Source: CAWDPQ01 sp049642465
GTDB lineage: Bacteria; Acidobacteriota; Vicinamibacteria; Vicinamibacterales; 2-12-FULL-66-21
Reading direction: 5' to 3'
Assembly: GCA_049642465.1 (NCBI GenBank)
Contig: JBAROV010000137.1
Location: 1 to 64,000, forward strand
DNA length: 64,000 bases
Shown: piece after piece, positions 45,504 through 54,520 of the stretch
How the letters are laid out: every line of letters begins with the position of its first letter
Position numbering within the stretch: position 1 is the first letter of the stretch
Notes under the pieces: model-generated
Database searches by the model: none
Told to the model about the DNA's origin: nothing
Seen by the model: the letters and a program-made list of their open reading frames with translations, nothing else
Translations under genes and position numbers: made by a program

Positions 45504-45606
45504 ATCTCCAGTTCACTGTTCCACTGTGCAACGTCGGTCTGAAGCTGGGAGCCATTGCCAACCCCAGCGCCTCCAGAACCGTCTAAGCGTCTGACCTGGA
45601 GCATTC

Positions 45607-48114
45607 ATGCCCGCAGCACTCCTCTTTGTACTGGCGGTGTCCGGCTCGGCTGATGTGCCGCCCCGGGTGCCCGCGACCCCCATCGCCTCCACGAGCGCCG
45701 TCCGCGTTGACGGCGAGTTGACCGAGGAGGTCTGGCAACAAGCGCCGCTCATCAGCGGTTTCAAGCAGCGCGATCCAAAGGATGGCGCCGACGCCACCTA
45801 CGAGACCGAGGCGCGTGTCGGCTACGACGCAAGTGCGTTGTACGTCGCCGTGCAAGCCATCGATCCGGAACCGGCGCGCATTGTGGGAATCCGTACCCGT
45901 CGCGACGAAGGATCCCCTTCGGACTGGATTCGCGTGCTCGTTGACTCGTTTCACGATCGCCGCAGCGCCTACGAGTTCGCCGTCAACCCCTCGGGTGTGA
46001 AGCAGGACGTGTACTGGTTCAACGATGCCAACAACGACACGGGGTGGGACGCGGTCTGGGATGTGGCCGTCACCCGAGGTCCCCGCGGATGGCGTGCGGA
46101 ATTTCGCATTCCGTTTTCACAACTTCGATTCCATCCCGCCGCGTCCGCGACGTTTGGCTTTGCTGTCGTCCGGCAGATTGGACGGTTGAACGAGACAACC
46201 ACGTGGCCGCTGCTGTCGAAGAATGCGAGCGGCTACGTCTCATCGTTTGGCGAGTTGACCGGGCTGCAACTGACTCGCTCACCGAAACGCCTCGAAATGG
46301 TTCCGTATGTCGTCGGCGATGTCACGACTCAACCCGGTGAAGCCGGCAACCCGCTGCGTCAAACCACGGATCCGAATGGCAGCCTCGGTGTCGACGTGAA
46401 GTATGCGCTTCGGCCGGGCCTCACGCTGACGGCCACGGTAAACCCCGACTTCGGTCAGGTGGAAGCGGACCCCGCCGTCGTCAACCTGTCAGCTTTCGAG
46501 ACGTTCTTTTCGGAGCGCCGGCCGTTCTTCGTCGAGGGATCGGGGATCTTTCGCTTCGATCTGGACTGCAATGACGGGAACTGCAGCGGCCTCTTTTACT
46601 CTCGTCGGATCGGACGCTCGCCACGAGGCGAGCCGAACGTGCCCGAGGGCGGTTTCTCCTATGCACCTGGACAGACGACGATTATCGGCGCGACCAAACT
46701 GACCGGACGTGCCGGTCCGTTTTCGATTGGCGTACTCAATGCGGTCACGGGAGACGAGGACGCCGTGATCGCAAACGGCCTGACGAGAGCGAGGCAGACG
46801 GTCGAGCCGCTCGCAAGCTATTCCGTGGCGCGTGCCCGGCGTGAATTCACGAACCAGTCATCACTCGGGTTCATGATGACGGCAACCAACCGCAATCTGG
46901 ATGACTCGACGCGCTTCCTCGCGGGACAGGCGTATACCGGCGGGATCGATTGGGATTGGCGATTGAAGACGAAGTACGCGATTCAGGGCTACTGGGTCGG
47001 GAGCAGCATTCGCGGCGATGCCAGCGCGATTGCCGAATTGCAGGAGAGCAACGTCCACAGCTTCCAGCGCCCCGATTCGGACGGCCTCGAATTCGATCCG
47101 GCGCGCACTTCGCTCAACGGATACGGCGCGATGCTCGCCGTCGCGAAAATTGGCGGCGAACGCGTCAGGTTCAACAGCAACGTCAGCATGAAGAGTCCGG
47201 GGTTCGACATCAACGACGTCGGCTTCATGCGTCGCGCCGATCAACGCAACATGAGCAACTGGATGCAGGTGCGCTACGAGCGGCCCACGAAGTGGTATCG
47301 CTCCTTTCGCTACAACCTCAACCAGTGGGCGGGATGGAACTTCGACGGGGACCGTTTGAACCTGGGTTACAACGTCAACGCCCACATCGTCTTCCTGAAC
47401 CATTGGGGGACGGGCTCGGGCGTCAATTACAACCCGCAGTCGTTCGATGACCGGGCGACCCGGGGCGGTCCGGGCGCGTACCGCAACACCGAGCGCAGCG
47501 TCTGGTGGTACGTCGAAGGCGATCAACGGAAGCCCGTGTCGGTCGGCATGTTCAGCTTTATGGGAGGTGACCGCGAGGGGTCGACGATGTCGGAGTTTGG
47601 TCCGTACGTCAACTGGCGGCCTTCATCGTTTCTGAAGCTGAGCACCGACTTCTCGTTCGGCAACAACCACGATTATTCGCAGTGGATCGAGCAGCTCGAC
47701 GACCGCTACATCTTTGGAGAGCTTCGTCAGCGCACGGTCGCGATCAGAACGCGCTTGAACTACACCGTGACCCCGAACCTGACGATTCAGCTCTATGCCG
47801 AACCGTTCGTCTCGGCGGGGGACTACCTCAGCTTCAAGCAACTTGCGGACGGCCGCTCGCGCGATTTCGCACGCCGGTACGCGCCGACCGTGTACGACTC
47901 CAATCCGGATTTCAACTATCGCTCGTTCCGGACGACGAATGTGCTGCGCTGGGAGTATCGGCCTGGTTCGACGCTGTTTGTGGTGTGGCAGCAGGGACGA
48001 GAAGATACCCTCGAACGGGGCAGGTTTGACTTCAGGCGGGATTTTGGCGGCGTGTTCGACGCGCCGGCGCGGAACGTGTTCCTGGTCAAGTGGGCTTACT
48101 GGCTGAATTTCTAA
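45607..48114 (+). CDS. DUF5916 / CBM9-like outer-membrane protein
   Basis: 835 residues. After a short signal peptide the region about 25-200 resembles a CBM9-like beta-sandwich (VDGELTEEVWQQAPLISGFKQRDP; SDWIRVLVDSFHDRRSAYEFAVNPSG). The rest matches the DUF5916 type: VNPDFGQVEADPAVVNLSAFETFFSERRPFFVEG leads into a long barrel of alternating beta strands ending AYWLNF with C-terminal Phe. Such proteins are thought to sit in the outer membrane; their ligand is unknown. SD CTGGAG upstream. Its 3' end overlaps the convergent WYL gene by 29 bases. Confidence 0.88.
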   Translation: MPAALLFVLAVSGSADVPPRVPATPIASTSAVRVDGELTEEVWQQAPLISGFKQRDPKDGADATYETEARVGYDASALYVAVQAIDPEPARIVGIRTRRDEGSPSDWIRVLVDSFHDRRSAYEFAVNPSGVKQDVYWFNDANNDTGWDAVWDVAVTRGPRGWRAEFRIPFSQLRFHPAASATFGFAVVRQIGRLNETTTWPLLSKNASGYVSSFGELTGLQLTRSPKRLEMVPYVVGDVTTQPGEAGNPLRQTTDPNGSLGVDVKYALRPGLTLTATVNPDFGQVEADPAVVNLSAFETFFSERRPFFVEGSGIFRFDLDCNDGNCSGLFYSRRIGRSPRGEPNVPEGGFSYAPGQTTIIGATKLTGRAGPFSIGVLNAVTGDEDAVIANGLTRARQTVEPLASYSVARARREFTNQSSLGFMMTATNRNLDDSTRFLAGQAYTGGIDWDWRLKTKYAIQGYWVGSSIRGDASAIAELQESNVHSFQRPDSDGLEFDPARTSLNGYGAMLAVAKIGGERVRFNSNVSMKSPGFDINDVGFMRRADQRNMSNWMQVRYERPTKWYRSFRYNLNQWAGWNFDGDRLNLGYNVNAHIVFLNHWGTGSGVNYNPQSFDDRATRGGPGAYRNTERSVWWYVEGDQRKPVSVGMFSFMGGDREGSTMSEFGPYVNWRPSSFLKLSTDFSFGNNHDYSQWIEQLDDRYIFGELRQRTVAIRTRLNYTVTPNLTIQLYAEPFVSAGDYLSFKQLADGRSRDFARRYAPTVYDSNPDFNYRSFRTTNVLRWEYRPGSTLFVVWQQGREDTLERGRFDFRRDFGGVFDAPARNVFLVKWAYWLNF

Positions 48115-49090
48115 CATCCAGATAACGTCGCCGTACGCTCTCAACCTCTTCGACGATCTGCGAGGCCAGTGACGCCGGCGAGATCACCCGAGCGAGAGGG
48201 CCGAAGCCCAGGATCCAGCTTCTGAGCGACCAGTCATTGGACACGTCCAGGGTGAGACGCGCGCTGCCGTCTGGTTCGTCCTGGATCTGCTGCGAGCCAT
48301 GCCACACGCGCTCCTTCACGTATCGCGCAATCTGCGGATCGAACAGGATTTCGATGCGCTCTGGCGGCCCCTGGTGGACGCCCAGCGAGTGGGCGAACGC
48401 ATCTTCTTCCAGTTCCACAGGCTCGAACTTCTCTTCGCTGACTGACAGCGAACGGATGCGGTCGACGGCAAACGTCCGCTGTTCCTTGTACTCAGGCACA
48501 AACGCCACGACATACAGCGCGCCCTGCGCGAACACGACGCGGTACGGCTCGACGAAGTACTCCTTTTCGCGGTTGCTCGAAAACGAGTGATACCTCATCG
48601 TCACGCGTCTGTGATTGAGCGTTGCATCGAGGAGCTGCGAGACTTCCTTGCCGCGTGCAGTCGCGGGGTGAGAGCCGGGCTCCGCCTTTGCCTGAATCAC
48701 GAGCGGCAGTCGATCGAGAAAGACGCGCATGCCTGGTGTCAGCGCGGCAGCGAGCTTTTCGAATGCGCTGCGCACGTCACGCTGAAACGGCGTTGCGGAC
48801 AGGCATTCGACGAGCGTCCGGCTGAAGTAGAGCGCGCTCAACTCGGCGAGTGTGAATCCAGTGTCGTCGAGCCGCTTGAAGGCGCGGTGCTCGAGCGTCC
48901 AATATTTCTTCCCTTCGTACGTTTCATCGAACAGCGGAAACCCGGCGGACTGCAGCGCCTCGAGATCGCGGCGGATCGTACGCGTGGTCACACCGGTGCG
49001 CGACGCGAGGTCGTCGATCGTCAGCCGGCGCGATGCCTCCAGATCGCGAAGGATCGACCATTGACGGATAACTTCGGCGTTGCGGGGCAT
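48086..49090 (-). CDS. WYL-domain transcriptional regulator with N-terminal HTH
   Basis: 334 residues. DeoR-type HTH at about 20-60 (LTIDDLASRTGVTTRTIRRDLEALQSAGFPL), WYL domain at about 130-210 and the WCX extension at the end. The WYL Tyr/Leu region corresponds to FVEPYRVVFAQGALYVVAFV. WYL regulators bind ligands, including nucleotide or single-stranded DNA, and often control DNA-damage or defence genes. Divergent small genes at 49397-49824 are the nearest candidate targets. Confidence 0.9.
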   Translation of the reverse strand: MPRNAEVIRQWSILRDLEASRRLTIDDLASRTGVTTRTIRRDLEALQSAGFPLFDETYEGKKYWTLEHRAFKRLDDTGFTLAELSALYFSRTLVECLSATPFQRDVRSAFEKLAAALTPGMRVFLDRLPLVIQAKAEPGSHPATARGKEVSQLLDATLNHRRVTMRYHSFSSNREKEYFVEPYRVVFAQGALYVVAFVPEYKEQRTFAVDRIRSLSVSEEKFEPVELEEDAFAHSLGVHQGPPERIEILFDPQIARYVKERVWHGSQQIQDEPDGSARLTLDVSNDWSLRSWILGFGPLARVISPASLASQIVEEVESVRRRYLDVRNSASKPT

Positions 49091-49097
49091 ACCCGTG

Positions 49098-49238
49098 TCA
49101 GACGACCGCGGTTGCGGTGGAGGATTGGGTGAGCTGCTGCTGCAAAGCTTTGCGCCGCTTCCCGGTTTTTACTCCGTAAATCCAGTGTCCGGGTCCCATC
49201 AGAACCTGCGTCGCCTCGTGTTTTCGGGCCGGCAGCAT
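49098..49238 (-). CDS. Possible 46-residue protein
   Basis: A minus-strand reading MLPARKHEATQVLMGPGHW ... ALQQQLTQSSTATAVV immediately upstream of the WYL gene. Protein-like composition, basic, but no SD or relatives recognised. Frame openness in GC-rich DNA is weak evidence. Confidence 0.25.
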   Translation of the reverse strand: MLPARKHEATQVLMGPGHWIYGVKTGKRRKALQQQLTQSSTATAVV

Positions 49239-49396
49239 GGCCGAAATGTTAGCCCATCGTGGTGTGACCTGCCCTGTCACAGGTGGTTCGTAGACTGGCT
49301 GTGCGGCCGGCTCGTGCGGTTGCTGGTCGGCCAGCGTTACGGGAATTAGAGATCGGGAATCCCCAGTCCCCATCCCCGATTCCGGAGGAGCGGCAG

Positions 49397-49621
49397 ATGA
49401 CTCGGACCGATGGATCGCTCGCGACAAGGCTCGATTTTGATGGCAACACCCCACTCGGCGTGCCGTCGCCTGAACCCGCGCGCATGACGCTTCGTCTGGC
49501 GCGGCCGCCGCGGCTTGCCGGGCCGGGCAAATACAAGGTGCTGGACGCGAGACGCCGGCACGCTCAGATCCGCGCCAGGAGACTGCTCGATTTGCTGGAT
49601 GCCCAGGAGAGTGCCCGATGA
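49397..49621 (+). CDS. Small basic protein, unidentified
   Basis: 74 residues from ATG 49397, preceded by GGAGGAG at a good distance. It starts MTRTDGSLATRLDFDGNTPL and ends RRLLDLLDAQESAR; strongly basic in the middle (KYKVLDARRRHAQIRARR). It overlaps the next start by four bases (ATGA), so the pair is co-translated. No domain recognised. Confidence 0.55.
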   Translation: MTRTDGSLATRLDFDGNTPLGVPSPEPARMTLRLARPPRLAGPGKYKVLDARRRHAQIRARRLLDLLDAQESAR

Positions 49622-49824
49622 GGACCGACCGTCGCGAACACGTCTGCGCGAAGCACGCGATTTGCTTCGAGTGTTTCACGGCTGGGCTCGACCGCGCTCG
49701 TGCCCGTCGCACGGCGTGGGCGCAGCGCGCGCTGCCGTTCGATGCCGCCGCCACACCGTCGCTAACGCCCCGCGCCCTGGCCCATCGGCGCCAGATGCTC
49801 GAGCATTTGTCGCGGACGAGCTAA
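49618..49824 (+). CDS. Small Cys/His-motif protein, unidentified
   Basis: 68 residues: MRTDRREHVCAKHAICFECF at the N-terminus gives a CxxxxxCxxC arrangement with a flanking His pair that could bind zinc, followed by RARARRTAWAQRALPF and ALAHRRQMLEHLSRTS. Coupled to the upstream gene by ATGA overlap. Its coding status rests on the coupling and SD-driven upstream partner. Confidence 0.55.
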   Translation: MRTDRREHVCAKHAICFECFTAGLDRARARRTAWAQRALPFDAAATPSLTPRALAHRRQMLEHLSRTS

Positions 49825-49920
49825 TCCGGCTGAGCAACGGGTTCAGCGAATCAACGGGGTAATGCGGTTGATCCATGGCCCCGTTGCCCGTTGTCCGGTT
49901 GCCCCGTTTATCCGGCGCCG

Positions 49921-51516
49921 TTAATGCGCGTGATGTGGTGGCGAGTTCCCGTGGGCCCCGGCGCCGGCGGCGGCAATGAACGCGGCATAGGCAGACGACC
50001 CGCTCTTCGAGTGGAACCACGCTGGCGCCTCGATCGGGTGTTTAGAGAGGTGTTTCGACCACTCTCCCGCGAGACCGAGAGCGACCGGATAGGCGAGTGA
50101 GACGGCCGGTAGGGCACCCGGTTTCTGCCGGGACCATTTCTTCAGGTAATCGCGATACGCGCGCCAGTGCCGTCCACGCTGGACGCCCTCGTTCGTCAGC
50201 GGCGTCGTCATCCCGTAGGCGACGAGCGTGGTGATGCCTGCCCCCGCGAGGCTGCCGAAAATCACGAGCGGCCACGCGCCGTGGGCATCCATCAGGAATG
50301 GCCATGCGCCGAAGGCGGCCAGCGCCAGGACGAACTCGATCATCAGGAGCTTCAGGTGTGCGCGACGCGTCCGTTGCCGATGGTGATCGAGGAGACCCGC
50401 GGTATCGAGTTCAGCGAGCACGGCGTGCGCGAACCGGCGGAAGCGACGTGCCAGTCGCGTTCGCGCTTTCGCCAGCGTCACGCTGCCCTCACGGCCGCCG
50501 GCAAACGCCGCCGCGAGTGCCGCCTCTTCGTGCGGTGCCAGTCCTGAGGGGTTCGCACCGCGCGTGAGGTGGTATGTCCTGGTTCCCAGCGTGCGGCGGT
50601 CGCTTTCCTCGACGCGCAAGTCGCCCCGGTCGGCAAGCACGAGGAGCGTTGCGGCGGCATGTTCGAGCGACGGTCGTCCGCGTGCTACCAGCGCCCCGGC
50701 GAGCGCCGGCGGCAGAGAATCCGGTGGCGCATCGGTTGCCACGCCCGGGTGCAGATGCCGCGGGGGCTCGTATCCCTGCCTCAAACCAAAGAGCACGATC
50801 AGGCCCGCAACAAAAACGACGCCGCCCGCGCCAACCCAGACACGCGCGTACTTGGCGCGCTGCTGTTGCGCCTCCTGCCACGCTGGCGGCGCGCTCAGGA
50901 CGCTGCCCGACGGCATGGCGAGCGTCGTTTCTATCCAGCCGTTCGCTCCAATGGACTGGCTGACGACGCGTACGATTTCTGCAGATGCGGAGGATGAGGC
51001 TTCGGCGCGATGTGTGTTCGTGCGCACCTCGGCGCGAACCCCTGACGGCAATTCGTATTCGATCGTGGCGGTCTGTACGCGCCAGCGGTGCTGGCCGTCA
51101 GGAACCCGCCAGATGAGCAGATCGCCCCGGGCGTCCTGTCGAACTGCGCCGCGGACGAGGTACCGGACTCCGAAAGTGCTCGTCGAGTCGGCAACCGGAG
51201 CAAACCTCCACCGGATTCGGTCGCGCCGGTTCCCCTCGAGCCGCGCCTGACCGACGGCCTCACCCAACCCGATGGGGTCGCCGTTCATCCACGCGTCGAG
51301 CACCTCCACCCCGTCGCTGTTCCGAGTGGTCAGTTCGCGGACGACTTCTGTGAACGGTCCGCCATCGAACCGGAAGACCAGCGTCTCGGTGATCTCGAGA
51401 CTGCCCCCGACTTCGACGCGGACGAGCGCCTCGAACCGCTGCACGAGCGCGGTTTTTGCGTCTGCCGCCGCCGGGAGGACGAGTGCGAGCCCCACCGCGC
51501 ACACCGCGTGTTTCAT
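49921..51516 (-). CDS. DUF2207 family membrane protein
   Basis: 531 residues. Signal peptide (VGLALVLPAAADAK), then the extracytoplasmic DUF2207 domain (VEVGGSLEITETLVFRFDGGPFTEVVRELTT; residues about 25-200). One TM follows (VFVAGLIVLFGLR), a cytoplasmic part, then a TM pair near the C-terminus (LMIEFVLALAAFGAWPFLM; LVIFGSLAGAGITTLVAYG). The tail is Gly/His-rich (GAHGNSPPHHAH). Function unknown. ATG 51516 lies six bases after TATCAT, so it may be leaderless; the longer ORF to 51672 is a shadow. Confidence 0.85.
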   Translation of the reverse strand: MKHAVCAVGLALVLPAAADAKTALVQRFEALVRVEVGGSLEITETLVFRFDGGPFTEVVRELTTRNSDGVEVLDAWMNGDPIGLGEAVGQARLEGNRRDRIRWRFAPVADSTSTFGVRYLVRGAVRQDARGDLLIWRVPDGQHRWRVQTATIEYELPSGVRAEVRTNTHRAEASSSASAEIVRVVSQSIGANGWIETTLAMPSGSVLSAPPAWQEAQQQRAKYARVWVGAGGVVFVAGLIVLFGLRQGYEPPRHLHPGVATDAPPDSLPPALAGALVARGRPSLEHAAATLLVLADRGDLRVEESDRRTLGTRTYHLTRGANPSGLAPHEEAALAAAFAGGREGSVTLAKARTRLARRFRRFAHAVLAELDTAGLLDHHRQRTRRAHLKLLMIEFVLALAAFGAWPFLMDAHGAWPLVIFGSLAGAGITTLVAYGMTTPLTNEGVQRGRHWRAYRDYLKKWSRQKPGALPAVSLAYPVALGLAGEWSKHLSKHPIEAPAWFHSKSGSSAYAAFIAAAGAGAHGNSPPHHAH

Positions 51517-51522
51517 AGCGAT

Positions 51523-51528
51523 ATGATA
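51523..51528 (-). promoter_or_regulatory. -10 hexamer of the DUF2207 gene
   Basis: TATCAT on the minus strand, six bases before ATG 51516; no SD present. Confidence 0.35.
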
Positions 51529-51626
51529 CGCGGCGGCGGTGTAAGATGTGCGCCGCGTCGCCCGCCTCGGCTCGTCGCGCAAGAATGTCTGGCGACAAGC
51601 TACGGCGACGTCCGCAGGAGTTGAAG

Positions 51627-52142
51627 ATGGCAGATCAGCATGGGGACCGCATTCGCAGCGCGGCTGATGCATTCAGGACCGCATTCGACGCGTTCGTTGC
51701 GACGCTGGAAGCAATGGATGACGATTCGGCGTCCCGACCGTCTCCCGATGGTGGGTGGTCACCCGCGCAAGTGGGCTGGCACGTCGCCGAGTCGAATCGT
51801 CTGACCGCGGCGACGCTCTCGGGCGCGCTTCCAGGAGCCCGTCGTTCAGAGGGCTTTGTCGAAGACGCTGCCGTCTTCTCCCGAATTCCAGAGAAAGCGG
51901 AAACGCCGATTCCGGCGCTCAATCCGCCTGCCGGAGTCACGAGGGAAGATGCCTTGACGAAGCTGCGATGGAGCGTGGCGCCGACGGTGAAAGCGATTGA
52001 GACGCTCACACCGGACCGGGCGGCCAACTTCACCGTGAAATTCCCCTTTGGCATCGTCAACCTCTATCAATTATCCGAGTTCGCCGGCGCTCACGTCGGT
52101 CGGCATAAGAAACAGCTCGAACGCTGTCTTGAAACGGTGTAG
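51627..52142 (+). CDS. DinB-like protein
   Basis: 171 residues from ATG 51627 with GGAG upstream. Four-helix DinB/YfiT fold: WSPAQVGWHVAESNRLTAATL gives the first His and AGAHVGRHKKQLERCL the second and third, consistent with a metal-binding triad (the third ligand is in the VGRH segment). Members include thiol transferases; the substrate is unknown. It ends nine bases before the next gene. Confidence 0.8.
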   Translation: MADQHGDRIRSAADAFRTAFDAFVATLEAMDDDSASRPSPDGGWSPAQVGWHVAESNRLTAATLSGALPGARRSEGFVEDAAVFSRIPEKAETPIPALNPPAGVTREDALTKLRWSVAPTVKAIETLTPDRAANFTVKFPFGIVNLYQLSEFAGAHVGRHKKQLERCLETV

Positions 52143-52151
52143 ACGCGTCGC

Positions 52152-52679
52152 ATGGCCCTGGCGATTGTCGGCGCGCTGATCCTCGGCATTCTGAGCACGC
52201 TGGGGGACTTTCTGTGGGAGGCGCTGAGTCTGCGGCATCGCGTGGCGTACGGGCTCAGCCATGGCGCCGTCATCTGTCTCGCCGTGGGAGCGATCGTCGG
52301 CTGGCGTTCCGGCAGGGCTGCGACCGGCGCCCTTGCCGGAATCGGGATTGGTGTGGCTGCGGCAGGTCTCTTCTACCTCCTCGCGCCTGCACTACGCCTT
52401 CGCGCCATGTTCCCGGCATGGATGTTTTTCTGGATCTGCTTTACCGTACTGCAGGTGCAGCTCGAGCGCTCGCGTGCGTACCGCAACGCCGCCGTGCGCG
52501 GCCTGATGGCTGCGATCCTGTCGGGCCTTGCGTTCTACGCCATCTCAGGCATCTGGACGCGTCCGTCACCCGATGGACCGAACTACGTGCGCAACGTTCT
52601 GTCATGGACCTTCGCGTTCCTGCCCGGCTTTGCGGCGCTCTTCGCCAACCAGGGACGCAGCATCCGTCACTCGGTCTGA
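52152..52679 (+). CDS. Small integral membrane protein
   Basis: 175 residues with five hydrophobic segments (LAIVGALILGILSTLGDFLW; AVICLAVGAIVGW; GALAGIGIGVAAAGLFYLL; MFPAWMFFWICFTVLQ; AAILSGLAFYAISGIW). No recognised domain; the last segment is WTFAFLPGFAALF. Probable inner-membrane protein in a run with the DinB-like gene. Confidence 0.7.
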   Translation: MALAIVGALILGILSTLGDFLWEALSLRHRVAYGLSHGAVICLAVGAIVGWRSGRAATGALAGIGIGVAAAGLFYLLAPALRLRAMFPAWMFFWICFTVLQVQLERSRAYRNAAVRGLMAAILSGLAFYAISGIWTRPSPDGPNYVRNVLSWTFAFLPGFAALFANQGRSIRHSV

Positions 52680-52763
52680 ACCTTTTGACCATTTCTGAAC
52701 CTTTTCTGAACCTTTTCTGAACCTTTTCTGAACCCCTTCTGAACCCCTTCTGAACCATTCATT
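52680..52763 (+). repeat. TCTGAACCTTTT 12-bp tandem repeat
   Basis: About seven contiguous copies of TCTGAACC(TTTT/CCTT) fill the gap between the membrane-protein stop and the rhomboid start. The gene upstream ends in the same sequence, so the repeat may have grown from it. Confidence 0.85.
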
Positions 52764-52766
52764 CCT

Positions 52767-53462
52767 ATGTTTCCCATTGGCGACGACAACGAACAAGGCT
52801 CCGGGCTGGCCTTCATCACGCTCGCGGTGATTGCCGTCAACGTGCTCGCGTTTTTCATGGAGATCAATCGGCCGTCCGACGCCGCCGTGCAGGCCTTCAT
52901 CACGGCGTGGGGCGTGGTCCCTCGCGAGTACACGTCTGGCGTCGATCTGCCACCGACGATTCCGTACCCCGTGTGGTCCACGCTACTGACCTCGATGTTT
53001 TTGCACGGAGGCTGGGGACATCTGGGCGGCAACATGCTTTTCCTCTGGATTTTTGGCGACAACCTCGAGCATCGCATCGGTCATTTGCGATTCACGATGT
53101 TCTACCTGCTTTGCGGCATCGCAGCCGGCCTCGCACACATCCTCTTTAATAGCGATTCGTCTGTCCCGACCGTTGGTGCCTCTGGCGCGATTAGCGGTGT
53201 GTTGGGAGGGTATCTGCTGCTGTTCCCGCGTAATCGTGTTTACGTTCTCACATACGGCGGCGTGGCGACGGTGCCCGCATTGTTCATGCTTGGGCTGTGG
53301 ATCCTCATGCAATTCATCAACGGCGTCGGCGAGATCGCACGGACCCCGGAAACGGGCGGCGTGGCCTACATCGCGCACATTGGCGGTTTCGTCGCAGGTA
53401 TGGTGCTCGCGCCGTTGCTCGCGGCCGGACGCCAGAGCACGAGGATGATGAGACGCTACTAA
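52767..53462 (+). CDS. Rhomboid family intramembrane serine protease
   Basis: 231 residues, six TM segments. The catalytic Ser is in GASGAISGVLGGYLL and the His in YIAHIGGFVAGM; the HGGWGHLGGNMLFLW loop with the conserved HxxxxHxxxN pattern is present. N-terminus MFPIGDDNEQGSG is short and cytoplasmic. Rhomboids cleave TM segments of client proteins. Clients unknown; the PrsW/anti-sigma cluster lies 4-8 kb downstream. Confidence 0.93.
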   Translation: MFPIGDDNEQGSGLAFITLAVIAVNVLAFFMEINRPSDAAVQAFITAWGVVPREYTSGVDLPPTIPYPVWSTLLTSMFLHGGWGHLGGNMLFLWIFGDNLEHRIGHLRFTMFYLLCGIAAGLAHILFNSDSSVPTVGASGAISGVLGGYLLLFPRNRVYVLTYGGVATVPALFMLGLWILMQFINGVGEIARTPETGGVAYIAHIGGFVAGMVLAPLLAAGRQSTRMMRRY

Positions 53463-53464
53463 AC

Positions 53465-53515
53465 GGCGGCGCCTCCCGCAGGCGCTCCGTCCTCCCGTTC
53501 TTCCGTCCTCCCGAG
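53465..53515. repeat. Partial copy of the GGCGCCT...CCGTCCTCCC repeat
   Basis: GGCGCCTCCCGCAGGCGCTC followed by CCGTCCTCCCG units, matching the tail of the block at 16690-16750. The remaining 53516-53691 shows no gene or clear motif. Confidence 0.55.
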
Positions 53516-53691
53516 TCCGTTAACGTTTTCGTCATACCTCTGACCATCTTCGTCGCCCCAGCACGGCTGCGCTCACGCGCGTGCGGCTGTCGCGCGTGCC
53601 TTTCCGGGCAGTTAGCGCCACTGCCATGCAGTTCCCGCGTGGAACGAGCCTTGCCGTTCGTCTCTGGACGGATTCCCATGCGGAGGCGCGG

Positions 53692-54471
53692 ATGAAGCGG
53701 AAGATGTTTGCGACGGCTGTTGTGTTGATAGTGATGGCGACCCCACTCTTTGGCGCGCAGGCGGCGCCCGCGGCGAAGCCTGCCCAGGGGGCCCCAGCTG
53801 CAAAGCCAGCCGACAAATCACAGGACAAGTCGCAAGTTGCCGTCAAGACTGCTCCGGCGCCGGCTGCGGCCGCTGCGTCCAAGAAGGCACCGACGCCTCC
53901 AGCGGCTCCGACGGCGCGGGTTGTGGCCATTTCGAAGGCCGCGCCTGCTGCAGCGAAGGGCAGTGAGGCAGCACAGGCGAAGGCTGCAGCGCCGGCGGCA
54001 AAGCCCGCGAAGGCAGCACCGGCTGCTTCGTCCAGCACCGCCGTCGTCAAACCTGGAACCGTGGCACTCAGCCCGGTTCAGGAAAAGCTCCGTGCGAGCA
54101 AGGAGCTCACGACAGATGTGCAGGCCAAAGTGCCTGGCGCTGATGTCATTGAAGCCGCCGGTGGTTTCACCGACCTTCATCTGTTCGTCTCGGCCGCGTA
54201 CGCGTCACACAACCTCGGTGTCAAGTTCGATGCCCTGAAGGCGAAGCTGCTCAGCGGCAAGCGCACCAGCCTGCGACAGGCGATCCAGGAATTGCGTCCG
54301 GCCTCGAGTGCTGCCGTAGAGGCTCAGCGCGCCCAGTACGATGCCGCCGGCGCGATCAGCGCCGCGCAGCGCGCCGCCACGGAGGCTGCCGCCAACGCAG
54401 CCACCAAGTCCGACAAGCCAGCGACTGCCAAGACAACGCCAAAACCGAAACCATCAACCACGCAGCAGTGA
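53692..54471 (+). CDS. Secreted Ala/Lys/Pro-rich protein with conserved C-terminal helical domain
   Basis: 259 residues. Signal peptide (VVLIVMATPLFGAQA) is followed by about 110 residues of Ala/Lys/Pro low complexity, then a structured stretch from LSPVQEKLRASKELTTDVQ to about 220 and an Ala-rich tail. The structured part is paralogous to that of the next gene: both have (L/V)xPVQEKL, a PGADV/PEGTDL turn, AAxGFxxLxxFVxAxxxSxN and LxQAxQ.L. No family recognised. Probably an operon with the next two genes. Confidence 0.75.
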   Translation: MKRKMFATAVVLIVMATPLFGAQAAPAAKPAQGAPAAKPADKSQDKSQVAVKTAPAPAAAAASKKAPTPPAAPTARVVAISKAAPAAAKGSEAAQAKAAAPAAKPAKAAPAASSSTAVVKPGTVALSPVQEKLRASKELTTDVQAKVPGADVIEAAGGFTDLHLFVSAAYASHNLGVKFDALKAKLLSGKRTSLRQAIQELRPASSAAVEAQRAQYDAAGAISAAQRAATEAAANAATKSDKPATAKTTPKPKPSTTQQ

Positions 54472-54520
54472 ACCGGCCGTTCGCTCCCAAGCCGTTTGGG
54501 GGATTCATAGAGGAGGCGTC

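Noticed and set aside
53516..53691. Riboswitch candidate upstream of the secreted Ala/Lys-rich gene
   Set aside because: I found no match to known aptamer cores; only modest GC-rich stem potential.
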